DNA from: Tritrichomonas musculus
Lineage: Eukaryota; Parabasalia; Tritrichomonadida; Tritrichomonadidae
Reading direction: 5' to 3'
NCBI GenBank assembly: GCA_039105265.1
Contig: JAPFFF010000085.1
Coordinates: 1-64,000 of the forward strand
Length of the DNA: 64,000 nucleotides
Within the stretch, counting starts at the first letter, position 1. Every line of letters starts with the position of its first letter. Position numbers and translations under genes: made by a program. This document shows positions 52,328 to 63,013 of the stretch, piece by piece. A model generated the notes under the pieces. It was not told the DNA's origin, made no database searches, and saw nothing but the letters and a program-made list of their open reading frames with translations.

Positions 52328-52921
52328 TTCATCCTTCGATTTTAAAATTTTAACTTCAATTTATTGAAAATCAATGCATTTGATCATTGATAATGTCCTA
52401 TGAAATCAATGTTTCAATCAAAATTTCAATTAAGATAAAAATGATTGAAAAAGTTAAAAATTTGGGCCCAAAATCTTTTATTTGAATGAAATATATACAA
52501 GTTAACTTCATTTTGTCCGTGTTTAAGCACTTGATAATTTCTAGTGTTTTTCCAAATAATTGATTATAATCGTTAAAATATTTAAGGAAAGTATTGTTGA
52601 ATTTTCTAACAAAAAGAAAAAGATTTTTTTTTTTTTTAAAAAAAAAAAAAAAGAAAAAAGAAAAAGGTCATCATTAAAAATCTTGTCATTGTTTAAATTA
52701 ATAATAAATATATTTATTTATTTCTCATTAATGAGCCCTAGTGAAATTAAGCCCCCCACCATATTCAATTAAAATTTTTTGGGAAAATTTTTGGGGCTTT
52801 TTGCACAATTATAAAATTTCAAAAGAACAACAAAAATAAGCAAAAAAGCACTTGGAAAATTTTAAAAGGTATGATATCATACAAAACTAACATATATATA
52901 TATATATATATATATAAATTG
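52328..52921. other. AT-rich DNA with homopolymers and a TA microsatellite
   Basis: T- and A-runs at about 52627-52652, an AAGCCCC/GGGGCTT inverted pair at about 52749-52800, and (TA)n at about 52892-52916. No gene. Confidence 0.6.
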
Positions 52922-52931
52922 AATTAATATT

Positions 52932-53453
52932 AAAGATAAAGGAAAAATATGTCGACGAAGGATAAAACTGTCAACCCAAGAAATAGGATTAGAATCGAAA
53001 GTTATAACTTTTAACATATGCATGGTTGTATCCAAACATGTTAATTCAATAATGCAATATTAGTTTTCACTTTCATATTTGAAGTTATGAAAATGGAGTA
53101 ATTGAATGACAAAATTAAACATGTCGACTCAAGCTCTGTGGTTAAGATATATTATATTTAACGAGCATTTTAAATATAACTTTTGATTAGCTATTGTTTT
53201 ATTTATTTAAATATTTAAAAATGCTTCTTTAAAATATGGATTTTTCTATATATTTTACATTAATTTTGCCCGCTAAATTTTTTTGAGTAAAACCATTTTG
53301 CATTATTATATCAGTTTTTGGGAAAACTAAATGAGCAAATATATAAAGCTAACAAATGCATATTTATATTCATTTTTATTAAGAATTGATATTAATCACA
53401 AAGCTTGGGTCGACACATTTTTCCTTTGTCGACTATTTTTTCCTTTATCTTTA
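52932..53453. mobile_element. 522-bp MITE with about 50-bp inverted ends and 10-bp target duplication
   Basis: The left end (52932-52980) begins AAAGATAAAGGAAAAATATG, then TCGACGAAGGATAAAA, and ends in CAACCCAAG. The right end (53404-53453) read on the minus strand follows the same order and ends in CGACCCAAG. AATTAATATT is found directly outside both (52922-52931 and 53454-53463). The duplication length fits Mutator-like elements. GTCGAC sites recur in the arms. Not coding. Confidence 0.82.
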
Positions 53454-53463
53454 AATTAATATT

Positions 53464-53794
53464 TTTTTATTATTGTATTCAAATAACTTTGAATATAAAA
53501 ATATTATCACATTTCATCATGTTTTTCGTAAATATTATGGAAGAAAACTGCAATTTACTACATGAAATGGAATATAATAGTAATATATACAAAAATATAT
53601 TATTAAATATGTGTATAAATAAATAGCTCAAATACAGAGTGAAAACAGTAATGGTATCATACCATTGGTATGTTATATAAAACATTTTGGTGGTAGTTGG
53701 ACATTTTCTTAAAAAAATTATACAACATCATTTTGTTAGAAATAACTTTTTATCTGTCCACTATACCAAACTTCTTATGTAACTTAGCATGTCA

Positions 53795-53838
<44 letters not shown>

Positions 53839-54040
53839 AATTAGTAATTTGTTACAAAGCAGAAAATGAGATAGTCAAAAAACAATTATTAGTTCGAAAT
53901 TGGGAAATCTTTTTAAATTTTTTTTCCAAAAATCACAGATTTTTTTTTTTCCAATCCATGTTCCACTTTTTGAGACAAAAAAAAAAAAAAAAGAATATAG
54001 AAGAACATTATTCAGATCATGACTCTGATGCTCTTATATA
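53464..54040. other. AT-rich DNA with long homopolymers
   Basis: A run of about 43 A at 53795-53837, and further T- and A-runs near 53940 and 53978. Frames through these give poly-lysine and are not genes. Confidence 0.55.
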
Positions 54041-54170
54041 TAAATATTGGCCAAGCATCTCAATGTAATGACCATACAACAAAAAAGAAATTAAAAGAAA
54101 TATAAATATTGGCCAAGCATCTCAATTTAATGTTAATGACTATACATTAAAAATTTAAAAGAAATAAGAG
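54041..54170. repeat. Tandem duplication, about 62-bp unit, two copies
   Basis: TAAATATTGGCCAAGCATCT starts at 54041 and again at 54103, followed by related sequence in both copies. Confidence 0.7.
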
Positions 54171-54932
54171 TCAATATCCCAAAGTTAAATGGATAATTCT
54201 GTTTTAGACAAATACATATAAGGAAATGCAATGATCATTTTTTTGCTATTTTTATTATGAATTTATTTACATTAATTCGAATTACCCACTAACTGATAAT
54301 TACGAAATAATTATAGAAAAACAAAAATCCAAGTTATGCAATATATCTAGTTAAAAATAATTTTATATTTAAACTCAAACCACGGCAAAAGTATTGATAT
54401 TTTTATGTCAAGGTTACTATTATTTACCGAATTATGAAGATAGAGGTAATTATAATGCAGAATAAATTCGATAAAAAGCTCATTTTCACTTAAAAATATT
54501 GAAAAGAATTTTTACTTTTTGATTTTTATACATTTTGAATTTCTGAAAATAATATCGATAATTATTATTTGGATTTGATTCTTATCAATATTTTTCAAAG
54601 AAATTGAGAAAAGATTATTTTTTAATATTCGTTCTATATTGAATTTAAAATTGATTCATAATATCGAAGAGCATTCAAAAATTGAAAACGAAATTTCAAT
54701 TCACATTTTGTATTAATAAATAACGTCTATTTTAAATATGAATATCTTTAGATGCAATAAATGAATTTCTAGTTAGTTTATGCTTTTATTAACATTTTAT
54801 TTTTAAATAAATATATATATTTTATTATAGGAGATATATCTTCTAAATTAATAAAATGATAAAATTAACAAAGTTAAAAAAACTCAGGTTTGATCATATT
54901 CTAACTGAAATTGAAAATCAAATAAAGATATA
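54171..54932. other. AT-rich spacer upstream of the Stealth gene
   Basis: No gene seen. A TCATA match to the initiator consensus lies at 54894-54898, 34 nt before the ATG, further than usual. Confidence 0.5.
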
Positions 54933-56087
54933 ATGGGTATATCTATCAAAAGGAGCCAATTTATCAAACCAAAACTAGCAATATCAATTTACTTATTCTT
55001 TACCATTTTACTAACTTCAGATCTCAGTCAATGCTTTGATTTTCATATTTATCATAAAATAAAACTCGTAGTCACATCAATTTTAATTAATGAAGATCCT
55101 ATTGATATAGTTTATGGCTGGTTGAATGGATCAGATCCTGTGTGGAACAAAGCATTTCAATATTTATCCAAAAAACATAATATTCAAATGAGAAAAAATA
55201 ATTTCGATATGAGATTTATTGAAGGAGATGAATTACGATATTCATTAAGATTAATTGAAATGTTTGCCATACATTTTATTAGATATATATTTATTATTGT
55301 ACCTAATACTTATACTCAGATTCCTTGTTGGCTGAATACTTTTCATCCAAAATTGAAAATAATATCACAAAGAGATATTTTTACTCAAACAATTCCTGAT
55401 GAATTTCAAAATGATACAAATTCAATATTTATTTTTAATAGTAATTCCATTGATAATTCAATTCCAAGTATTCCAGGTCTTTCAGACAAATTTATATATA
55501 TGAATGATGATTTTTTTTATGGCAGAAAAGTTGAAAAAAGTGATTTTTTTGATGAAGAAGGTCGTCCTAAAATTTTTGTCAATGCTCATAACTTTAATAA
55601 TGCAGAAAATGAATATAGAAGACTTTCATTAACAGGCAAAAATGATTTTTCAGGAACTAAATTTAATGCTGTTCTATGTGGAACTGTTATTTTGATGAAG
55701 AATAAATTGAATACATATTCAAATTTGGATTCTTATCACGTTTCTTTTCCATATACAAAAAGACTTTGGAAAGAGGCAATGGCAATCTTTGGGAACGAAA
55801 TCAATAACACTATTTCATCTCCATTTCGTAATGTAACTGATGTTTTGTTTATAGCTTTGGCTCTCCAATATGGTTTATATAAAAAACAAGTAATACCAGT
55901 ACAATTTCAATTGGAAGATTCACGTTTTGTGATGATTTCATCTAGTAGAAGTTTAAATGAGCTTGAACTAATATCAAAACAGCATCCCAAAGTATTTTGC
56001 ATAAATTGTGATAATACGGACTTTGTTTATAAAAGTCAAGAATTTCTATCTTCTTATTTTCCAAATAAATCATCATTTGAATTATGA
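54933..56087 (+). CDS. Stealth-family sugar-phosphate transferase, type II membrane protein
   Basis: A 384-residue protein of the Stealth family, which includes GlcNAc-1-phosphotransferase alpha/beta and bacterial capsule hexose-phosphate transferases. A short basic N-terminus and one hydrophobic segment at about 15-30 suggest a Golgi signal anchor. Conserved regions: CR1 DIVYGWLNGSDPVW at about 58-71 (usual pattern VYTWVDGSDPxW), CR2 at about 98-200 with GDELRYSLRLIE, IPGLSDKFIYMNDDFFYGR and the DD pair at 192-193, and CR3 with SYHVSFPYTKRLWKEAMAIF and the SPFRNVTDV motif. Length suits a minimal Stealth protein without Notch or EF-hand insertions. Likely role: transfer of a sugar 1-phosphate to glycans or glycoproteins; acceptor unknown. 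Confidence 0.87.
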   Translation: MGISIKRSQFIKPKLAISIYLFFTILLTSDLSQCFDFHIYHKIKLVVTSILINEDPIDIVYGWLNGSDPVWNKAFQYLSKKHNIQMRKNNFDMRFIEGDELRYSLRLIEMFAIHFIRYIFIIVPNTYTQIPCWLNTFHPKLKIISQRDIFTQTIPDEFQNDTNSIFIFNSNSIDNSIPSIPGLSDKFIYMNDDFFYGRKVEKSDFFDEEGRPKIFVNAHNFNNAENEYRRLSLTGKNDFSGTKFNAVLCGTVILMKNKLNTYSNLDSYHVSFPYTKRLWKEAMAIFGNEINNTISSPFRNVTDVLFIALALQYGLYKKQVIPVQFQLEDSRFVMISSSRSLNELELISKQHPKVFCINCDNTDFVYKSQEFLSSYFPNKSSFEL

Positions 56088-56720
56088 AATTCTTTTGATG
56101 ATTTTTTAGCAAATTTCGAATAAAACATAAAAGAAATGATTCTTATTTAAAAATTTCTTGGAAAAAAAATAAATTTTTATTTCCAAATTATTTAATTGAG
56201 TTATTAATGTAGGCCTATGTCATTGAACTCTCCTATCCACAAGACTGTTTTTTCTGGCTTGGCTCGGGCTATAATTCTGTCAAAATATATGATTAAGAAG
56301 CTTTAAACTTTTTTCGTCTTTTGATATTTCGATGTTTTTTCTTTTCATTTTTTAATTTGAAATTATCTTAAAAACTATCTTCAATATCTGAACCAAATGC
56401 ATCTTTCAATGAGAATCTTAGAGACAAAGAACATTTCACGATTATCTCAATTTAATTCATTGACAAAATGGATTAACTCAATATTTTTGGTAATTTTCTG
56501 ATGCCAATATTTTATATTATGTATTATTTTTAAATATATTATATTAAAATCAATTTTTATTAGAAATTTTTTTTGATGATATTTTTTTTTTTTTTTTTTT
56601 TTTTTTCTGTTCCATATATATGATGGTTTTAAATCTTTTTATTTTTAACTTATTAGATAAAACCCTGATTTTTAAATGAATGTTTTAAATAAAATATTTT
56701 TCCTTCAACTAACTTCTTAA
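56088..56720. other. AT-rich spacer
   Basis: A T-run of about 26 at 56582-56607. No gene. Confidence 0.55.
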
Positions 56721-57051
56721 GGGACCACTATCAAATTCTGTGTTAAAAATTCTATGAGTTATCACAAAATTAATTGTTGTAAAAAAAATTATTTCTTGAG
56801 TATTTTTGCTATATTTTGGTATATATAAATTATATAAATTATATATCATTTATTTCTATTCTTTTTTTAAGCATATTCCCTTTTTTCAATAAAAATTTGA
56901 AAGTTGAGAAGATGTAAAATTTTTACAAAAATGATCGGAATGGTGAAATTTTAAAGTTTTAAACTTTTTCTGAAATAATAACTATTGAATTTTATTTTCT
57001 ATGAGTTTTTTCAATATTGAAATGTTTACAAAAAAGTATGATAGTGGTCCC
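56721..57051. mobile_element. 331-bp TTAA-flanked MITE, piggyBac-like
   Basis: Perfect 13-bp inverted ends GGGACCACTATCA and TGATAGTGGTCCC, each bordered by TTAA (56717-56720 and 57052-57055). TTAA target sites are the mark of piggyBac. The interior is AT-rich and non-coding. Confidence 0.7.
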
Positions 57052-57592
57052 TTAAATAATAAATTATCAAGAAAAATATTTGTAATAAAATATTATTTAA
57101 GCAAAAAAATGATAAAATCAAAAGATGTCGAAATAAAGATAAAGAAAGTTAAAATTTTCTTGCTCATTAAATTTTGAATTATTCTCAAAAACTTAGTTTA
57201 ATTTTTTTTTACTTTTTGATAGAAATTATCTTTTTATTTCACAATAATTCAATAAGTTAGATGGAGAACTGTGTGGTAGATAACTTGCTTTTCCAACTTA
57301 ATCATTTCTTGTTTAAAACCTCAAAAATGTTCAAAAAGTGAACTATTTATATATCAAACTAAGACATTCAATTTATAGAAGATCTTAAAGTAGTATATAA
57401 AAAGGCGTGATTTCTTAACATTCATATCGGTCCGTCAAGAACCCACTCCATTTTTTCCTTTCGTGCAGAACTTTTATGTGTTGACATGATAAACTTTTTC
57501 AATGGTTTATTATGAACAAACTTTTTGAATAATTTAAGCTTATAATCTTGAAATAATAATGATTATTGATTGTTTAATGATTGAAAAAAAAA
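57052..57592. other. AT-rich spacer
   Basis: No gene or repeat recognised. Confidence 0.5.
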
Positions 57593-58537
57593 TTATGATT
57601 GATTTTTAATCTTATTAAGCTCTTCTCTTAATCTTTGGATTTCTTCGACTTTTTCTTCCAATTGTTTTTTAAGTTTTGCATCTTTCTCTACTATTTCCTT
57701 TTGTTGTTTTGCAAAATCATCCTGACGCTTTATCATTTGTTCAAACTTTGATTTAATTTGGGCAATTTGGTCATCAAATTCTTTTTTATGACTTTCAAAT
57801 TCTTTTTTCTGGATTTCAAATTCCTTTACGCAACTTTGAAGTTTATTTTCTTGGAGTAGTACCTTTTCTTCTGAATCTTTTTCCTGGCTTTGAAGCTATT
57901 TTTTTCTGACTGGAAATATTTGATCATTATCATCAGCATCAACATTGACATCAGAATCTTTATTTAATGTTAGTTTCATTTTATCCATTAAATCTCCATT
58001 GAGTTCGTAATCTATAGATACTGCAATAGAAAATATATCTCTAAAAGCTTTTCCGACAAAAAATGGAGCAGAAGCCTGATTAATATAACGAATTTCAAAA
58101 GAAAGAGATGCAACATTTAAAAGTGCATTCAAAAACAGAAAATAAGGATTATTAATATGTGTATTAGAATTAGTTTTTAAACGTTTCCTTAGTATATGAG
58201 ATGGAATTGGGCATTCATTGAAAACACAATCGCCAATTGTAGTTACAGAAGAAGGAATTGCGATTCCTCTCAATGTTGAGCATCCACTGAATACATTTTT
58301 TCCAATTGAAGTTGTAGAAGAAGGAATTGTGATTTGTGTTAATGATGAACATCCAGAGAAAACAGAGTCTCCAATATAATATACAGAAGAAGGAATTGTG
58401 ATTTCTCTCAATGATAAACATCCTTCGAAAGCAGCATTTCCAATTTTTTCATGAATGATGTTGAATATAAAAATTTTAAAAAGATCATTTTTTATTAAAA
58501 TAATCTTATATGAATAAGTTTGAAAGTTGTGTTTCTT
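57593..58537 (-). pseudogene. BspA-like LRR / coiled-coil gene, 5'-truncated with one in-frame stop
   Basis: On the minus strand the frame begins without ATG, enters at EKIGNAAFEGCLSLREITIP and gives about three to four TpLRR repeats (IPSSVTTIGDCVFNECPIPS). A non-LRR domain follows (FLNALLNVASLSFEIRYINQ to DYELNGDLMDKMKLTLNKDS). A TAG at 57896-57898 ends this part, but the same frame continues for about 100 codons as a coiled coil (LQSQEKDSEEKVLLQENKLQ to REELNKIKNQS) and a TAA at 57593. The missing 5' end and the internal stop mark a young pseudogene. It starts where the BTB-F5/8C gene on the same strand ends. Confidence 0.7.
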
Positions 58538-59919
58538 CAAATTAATGTTCCAAAGTACTCAAGGCCTTACAAACACAAATTATAAGCAGTATAACGAGAA
58601 CATGTATTAGGTCCTGTTAAACGGATCCTAAGGAATCTAAAATACTCGTTATCCGAAAGTTTTTCTTTAATATCAAATGTGTGAAAAACGCTTTTATCAT
58701 CAAGACAGGTCTCATTATTTTGAGTATCCAAAATTTTCCAGTCATTCTGGCCAGTGTTTGATCCTTCAATCACCCAATTTTTCAGCTGAAAATCACCTTT
58801 ACTAGTTGATCTCGATCTGATTGAATAGTTTGTTGGCTTAACTTTTTTATCCTTGAAGTCATACACAAGAAAAGAGTTAATTGTGTTATCCGTAATAACA
58901 TTACTTTCTGTGTCAAAATCGACCGCATTTTTACCTGGATCGCTACTTCTTTCTGGGCAAGACAAGACAGACACGACACCTTTATCGGAGACATTTCCGC
59001 CGCATTCTTTTGTCAGATGATGAATGATTCCGTGGAAGCTTTCTGATTTGTTTCCATTGAACAAAAACATTTTTCCTTTTGGCTTTGAATAACGATCATC
59101 ATTTGAATGCTTATCTAAAAAGCGGTTACAGAGGGTGCCCCAAAGAGGATTTGTCATCTGTGTCGGATCAAAACGAGTAACAAATTCTCTGAATTTTTCA
59201 TCACTCAAACCGACAAATTCAATTAGTTCATAGAAATCATAAATGGTCAGTTCATTTTTATCACTTTTTTGGCTTTCTTCATTAGTTCCTTCGAATATCT
59301 CATCAATAAATTCAAATAGTGAATCTTCACTTTCAATTTTGAGATGTTTGTTTGATATGATTTTGTGAAGTAACGGTTTTGAAAGTGATTTCAATTTATT
59401 TTTGTCAATTTGGTAGAAATTTGACGAAATAACGTCAATTAAAGCAGTAAAATCGATGTCTTGTCCGATATACTTGATTGCTGATTGATATTGGAAAAGT
59501 TCTAATTTGGAGATATATTCATCAAAATTATTATTATTGATTTCATGAGGGCAAAGATCTTGAATGGAATTAAAAAGTTCATTATTGCAAAGAAGAATCG
59601 CTATTTGTTGCATTTTAACTGCTTGTTCTGAATTTATTGAAATAGGAAAGCCTTTTGAAATCTGTTGTAGTAAAGTTTTCATTTCTTCAGTAAATAATTC
59701 TTCAAATGAAGGAAGATTTTTACTTAATGGATTATCATAGTGAATTGAATCAATTGTTGGATCAGAATGATGAAGTCTTGAAACAAGTGGTGAAATAAAT
59801 TCTGCAAATACACTGTTCATGTGAATTTCACATTTATTAAAAACGAATGTAAATTCATTTTGCGCTTCAACAATATTTTTCAGGCCTGCTGATGAAAGAA
59901 TAATCGATTTTTCGCTCAT
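58537..59919 (-). CDS. BTB-like / F5-8 type C protein with premature stop before its last strand
   Basis: From the ATG at 59919, MSEKSIILSSAGLKNIVEAQ. BTB-like region at about 20-110 with LHHSDPTIDSIHY (compare HIDPTISEYHI at 38435), a BACK-like helical middle, and an F5/8C domain at about 290-450 (KSESFHGIIHHLTKECGGNV, FLVYDFKDKKVKPTNYSIRS, NWVIEGSNTGQNDWKIL). The frame stops with TAA at 58567-58569 (450 residues), yet the next nine codons in frame read GLEYFGTLI and then TGA. That is the family's normal ending (SIEFFGKL), so a sense codon has become TAA. The loss of nine residues may be tolerated, or the gene may be decaying. The kinase gene starts 78 bp away in the other direction. Confidence 0.75.
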
Positions 59920-59997
59920 TTGAACTTATATTTGGCCATTTATCCTCACAAATTTAAAAATATAGATTGAAAATGCATTTCTTAATACCACTTTTCA

Positions 59998-61710
59998 ATG
60001 CTTGGGCAAGGTTCTTTTGGTACAGTATTTGTTGCCAATAATATCAATGAAAAAAAGCAATATGCAGCCAAAATTATTAATATAAATGAAAAATTTGATT
60101 GGAATGATCAAATGATACTTCTTCGAGAATCTATAATTCTTTACAAACTTGATCATCCATCAATTATTAAATTTAAAGGAATTAATTTCAGGTCATTTAC
60201 TGATTCATCAATTTTCCAGCCAACCATTATCACTGAATTCATGCCACATGGCTCATTAAAAGATAATTTGAACAAAGAAAAACGATCAATGTCAGATTTA
60301 GAATGGAATGCTACCAAGAAATATATAATGCTAATTGGAGTGTCAGATGCAATGCGTTATTTACACTCACACGGCATTATACATAGAGATTTAAAGCCAG
60401 AAAACATTCTTGTTGATAGTGATTATTATCCACGTGTTTGTGATTTTGGCTTATCAAGATGTTTTTCTGGGCCATTGTCGAAATCGATGAAATTGACCAT
60501 GACAGGTCAAATTGGAACACCATTGTATATGGCACCAGAACTACTTCGAGGAGAAGAACATTATGGAACATCAGTTGATGTTTATGCTTTTTCAATCATT
60601 GCTTACGAGATCGTGAGTGGCAAGCAGTCTTATTTCGAGCTAGATGAAACAATTTCACCTTTTGTTCTTGGTAATAAAATCATGGAAGGATATCGTCCCA
60701 AGTATGCAAAAGGAATCACAAAAAAAATGTGGAATCTCCTTTGTAGATGCTGGGATAATCGACCAGAAAAGAGACCGACATTTGATGGAATTTTCAATGA
60801 ATTGTCAACTGACATATCGTCATATTTCTCTGAAAATATTGACGAGGATGAACTTTTTGAATACCTTGAAAAATTGTCAGATAGAAAAGAACAAAGTGAC
60901 ATGCACACAAAAGAAGATGATGAAGCAACTGACTCTTTAAAAGAGCTCCAAAATGAAATAAAAAAATTAAAATTAAAAATTTCTGAATATGAAGACGAAC
61001 ACAAAAAACTTTTCATGTCAAATCCCAGTCTTTCACTTGGTCTCATTTTAATTCTAGGACCAAAGAAGTCCAATAATTATAATAGAGCTGTTTTTCAATT
61101 AAATCAATCATCAGAGAAAGGAAACCGTTATGCATCATTCATTCTTGGTCTTCTTTATGAAAGCGAAATTGTTGAGAAAGACATGAAGAAATCATTCATG
61201 TATTATAAAAAATCATCAAAACAAGGAAATCCAAAAGGATTCAATAGAATTGGTCTTTGTTTTAATGATGGACTCGGCGTTAAACAGGATTATTCAAAAG
61301 CTCTTGAATTTTATCAAAAAGCAGCCGAACTTGGAGATGCATCTGCAATGACAAACATCGGATACCTTTATTATGATGGTCAAGGTGTCAAGCAAGATTA
61401 TTCAAAGGCTTTTGATTATTATAAAAAAGCAGCAAAACTTGGAAATATGAATGCATTGAATTGTCTAGGAATTCTTTTTAAAAATGGTCAAGGAGTCACT
61501 CATAATTATTCAAAGGCATTGAAATGTTATCAAAAAGCTGCTGAGTCAGGAGAACCTCATGCTTTGGTCAACCTTGGAATGATGTACGAAAATGGCCAAG
61601 GCGTTGAACAAGATTTGCCAAGAGCAATTCAAATTTATAAAAAGGTATCGGAGTTAGGACATCCTGATGCTGCTAAAAATCTGAAAGACCTTCAAAAGAA
61701 ATTAAAATAA
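59998..61710 (+). CDS. Protein kinase with Sel1 repeats, N-terminus starting at the glycine loop
   Basis: A 570-residue protein. The kinase domain occupies about 1-270: glycine loop LGQGSFGTVF at 2-11, AAKI with catalytic Lys25, HRDLKPEN at 129-136, DFG at 149-151, APE at 179-181, all present. A short coiled coil follows at about 300-335. Then about six Sel1-like repeats of 36 residues run to the end (pattern NIGYLYYDGQGVKQDYSKAF), which usually act as protein-binding solenoids. The ATG at 59998 lies directly at the glycine loop, without the usual 15-20 residues before it; the frame upstream is open for only four codons. Together with the 78-bp gap to the divergent BTB gene, this suggests that the 5' end was lost. 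The active-site residues imply it would otherwise be a functional kinase. Confidence 0.85.
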   Translation: MLGQGSFGTVFVANNINEKKQYAAKIININEKFDWNDQMILLRESIILYKLDHPSIIKFKGINFRSFTDSSIFQPTIITEFMPHGSLKDNLNKEKRSMSDLEWNATKKYIMLIGVSDAMRYLHSHGIIHRDLKPENILVDSDYYPRVCDFGLSRCFSGPLSKSMKLTMTGQIGTPLYMAPELLRGEEHYGTSVDVYAFSIIAYEIVSGKQSYFELDETISPFVLGNKIMEGYRPKYAKGITKKMWNLLCRCWDNRPEKRPTFDGIFNELSTDISSYFSENIDEDELFEYLEKLSDRKEQSDMHTKEDDEATDSLKELQNEIKKLKLKISEYEDEHKKLFMSNPSLSLGLILILGPKKSNNYNRAVFQLNQSSEKGNRYASFILGLLYESEIVEKDMKKSFMYYKKSSKQGNPKGFNRIGLCFNDGLGVKQDYSKALEFYQKAAELGDASAMTNIGYLYYDGQGVKQDYSKAFDYYKKAAKLGNMNALNCLGILFKNGQGVTHNYSKALKCYQKAAESGEPHALVNLGMMYENGQGVEQDLPRAIQIYKKVSELGHPDAAKNLKDLQKKLK

Positions 61711-62359
61711 AAGATTTTTTATATTTATTATGAATTTTTATATTGAATCATAGCTTAAACATTTTTTTTTAACTCAAAATCATATAGGCTTGTTAAGTCT
61801 TGATTTTCGATATCAATAATTAATAATTTACAATCGATAGCATTTAAATATCGATTATCTGAGTTAAAAGAAGTGCCAAACAAGATAATTGATATCAGAA
61901 TAACATGCCTAAAGTCACTTTGTTAAAAGAAGATCTTTCCAAAAACTTCTTAAATTTGAAAGATCTTCAAATTAATATTAAGAAAAGAAAACTTATCAAA
62001 TAGATATCTAAAAAAAAGAAAAATAAAAAAACTTTTTGAAAAAACATTATTTGAATAAAAAATGATCGTTTTTTTTTTTTTTTTTTGTATTAATTCACCA
62101 AAACAAACAATTCTTTCCAACAGATCTTGCAGGATTATGGTGTATGATGTGCAATATTTTATAATGGACCGTGACAAAATTTTCAAAAAATTGATTATCG
62201 ATCATTAATTAAAAAAAAAAAAAAGAATTGTTTTTTAGTTTCGCGGATGTTTTACAAACCGCAATATTTAATAAAAATACCAAAATTGAAATATTTTTTC
62301 CATATACCAAAAAGGCCAAACTGACCAATAGATATATGGATTGATTTTGATTAAAAAAC
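61711..62359. other. AT-rich spacer with one short MITE
   Basis: Contains the element at 61786-61910 and T- and A-runs near 62069 and 62211. No gene. Confidence 0.5.
61786..61910. mobile_element. 125-bp short member of the AGGCTTGTTAT MITE family
   Basis: Left end AGGCTTGTTA, right end (inverted) AGGCATGTTA, with TCGATATCAAT and ATTGATATC just inside. It resembles the ends of the elements at 19563 and 34391. No target duplication is clear. Confidence 0.6.
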
Positions 62360-63001
62360 TTACAGGTTCATTTCATAAATTTGCAATATTTCAGAATTGG
62401 TTTCATCATTGTTTTCAAAAAAGGGTCTAGATTCTTCAAAATCAAAAAAGTTCCATGATTCATTATTACAATCATCAAAATCTTGAATAAAAAGGGCATT
62501 ATCAGTCTTTTGTTGTGAAATTTTGGCAACCAACTTTTTTAAATTTTCAATTAAACTCTTTTTGCTTTGCCTTTCGATGTCTTGTAGGCTTTCTAAATAC
62601 TTATTTTCAACAAAGTTGATCAAATCTTCAGGATATTCACATGCAATTCTATTTAAAACAATGTTTGCCTCCTCAGAATTTGATTTTTTTAACTGTCTAT
62701 CTTTAAGAAAAAGAATCTCTTTATTATTATAGTTGGAATTTAGATATTTTGTTATCTCATCAATTAATTCTTTTATATTCTTTGATTTGAGTTTGCTTTT
62801 ATGAAGTAAATTATAAAAATTCTCATATTCATGAATTCCATTTTGTTTTAAGACATCAAGGTTTGGTTTCATGTCTTTATACATATAATATCGATCTTTA
62901 TTAAAATATTCTGAACCAATTGGAAAACTATAGGGTTCACCAGCATTTCCTCTATATGAATTGTATCTCTTCTTCTCTTTAAGATGTTTCCTGCTAAGCA
63001 T
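62360..63001 (-). CDS. Hypothetical 213-residue protein
   Basis: A single open frame from the ATG at 63001 (MLSRKHLKEKKRYNSYRGNA) to 62360. Basic N-terminus, a helical Lys/Glu/Asn-rich middle (about 50-165) and an acidic aromatic C-terminus (FDDCNNESWNFFDFEESRPF). No signal peptide, membrane segment or domain that I recognise. A TCATT initiator-like box 7 nt upstream of the ATG and codon content unlike the surrounding AT-rich DNA support a real gene. Confidence 0.6.
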   Translation of the reverse strand: MLSRKHLKEKKRYNSYRGNAGEPYSFPIGSEYFNKDRYYMYKDMKPNLDVLKQNGIHEYENFYNLLHKSKLKSKNIKELIDEITKYLNSNYNNKEILFLKDRQLKKSNSEEANIVLNRIACEYPEDLINFVENKYLESLQDIERQSKKSLIENLKKLVAKISQQKTDNALFIQDFDDCNNESWNFFDFEESRPFFENNDETNSEILQIYEMNL

Positions 63002-63008
63002 ATAAAAA

Positions 63009-63013
63009 AATGA
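63009..63013 (-). promoter_or_regulatory. Initiator-like box TCATT of the 213-residue gene
   Basis: TCATT on the minus strand, 7 nt before the ATG at 63001. Confidence 0.5.

Noticed and set aside
53697-54068. Lys-rich frame
   Set aside because: Produced by a run of about 43 A.
61950-62186. Minus-strand frame
   Set aside because: Crosses T- and A-runs, with no domain or initiator box.
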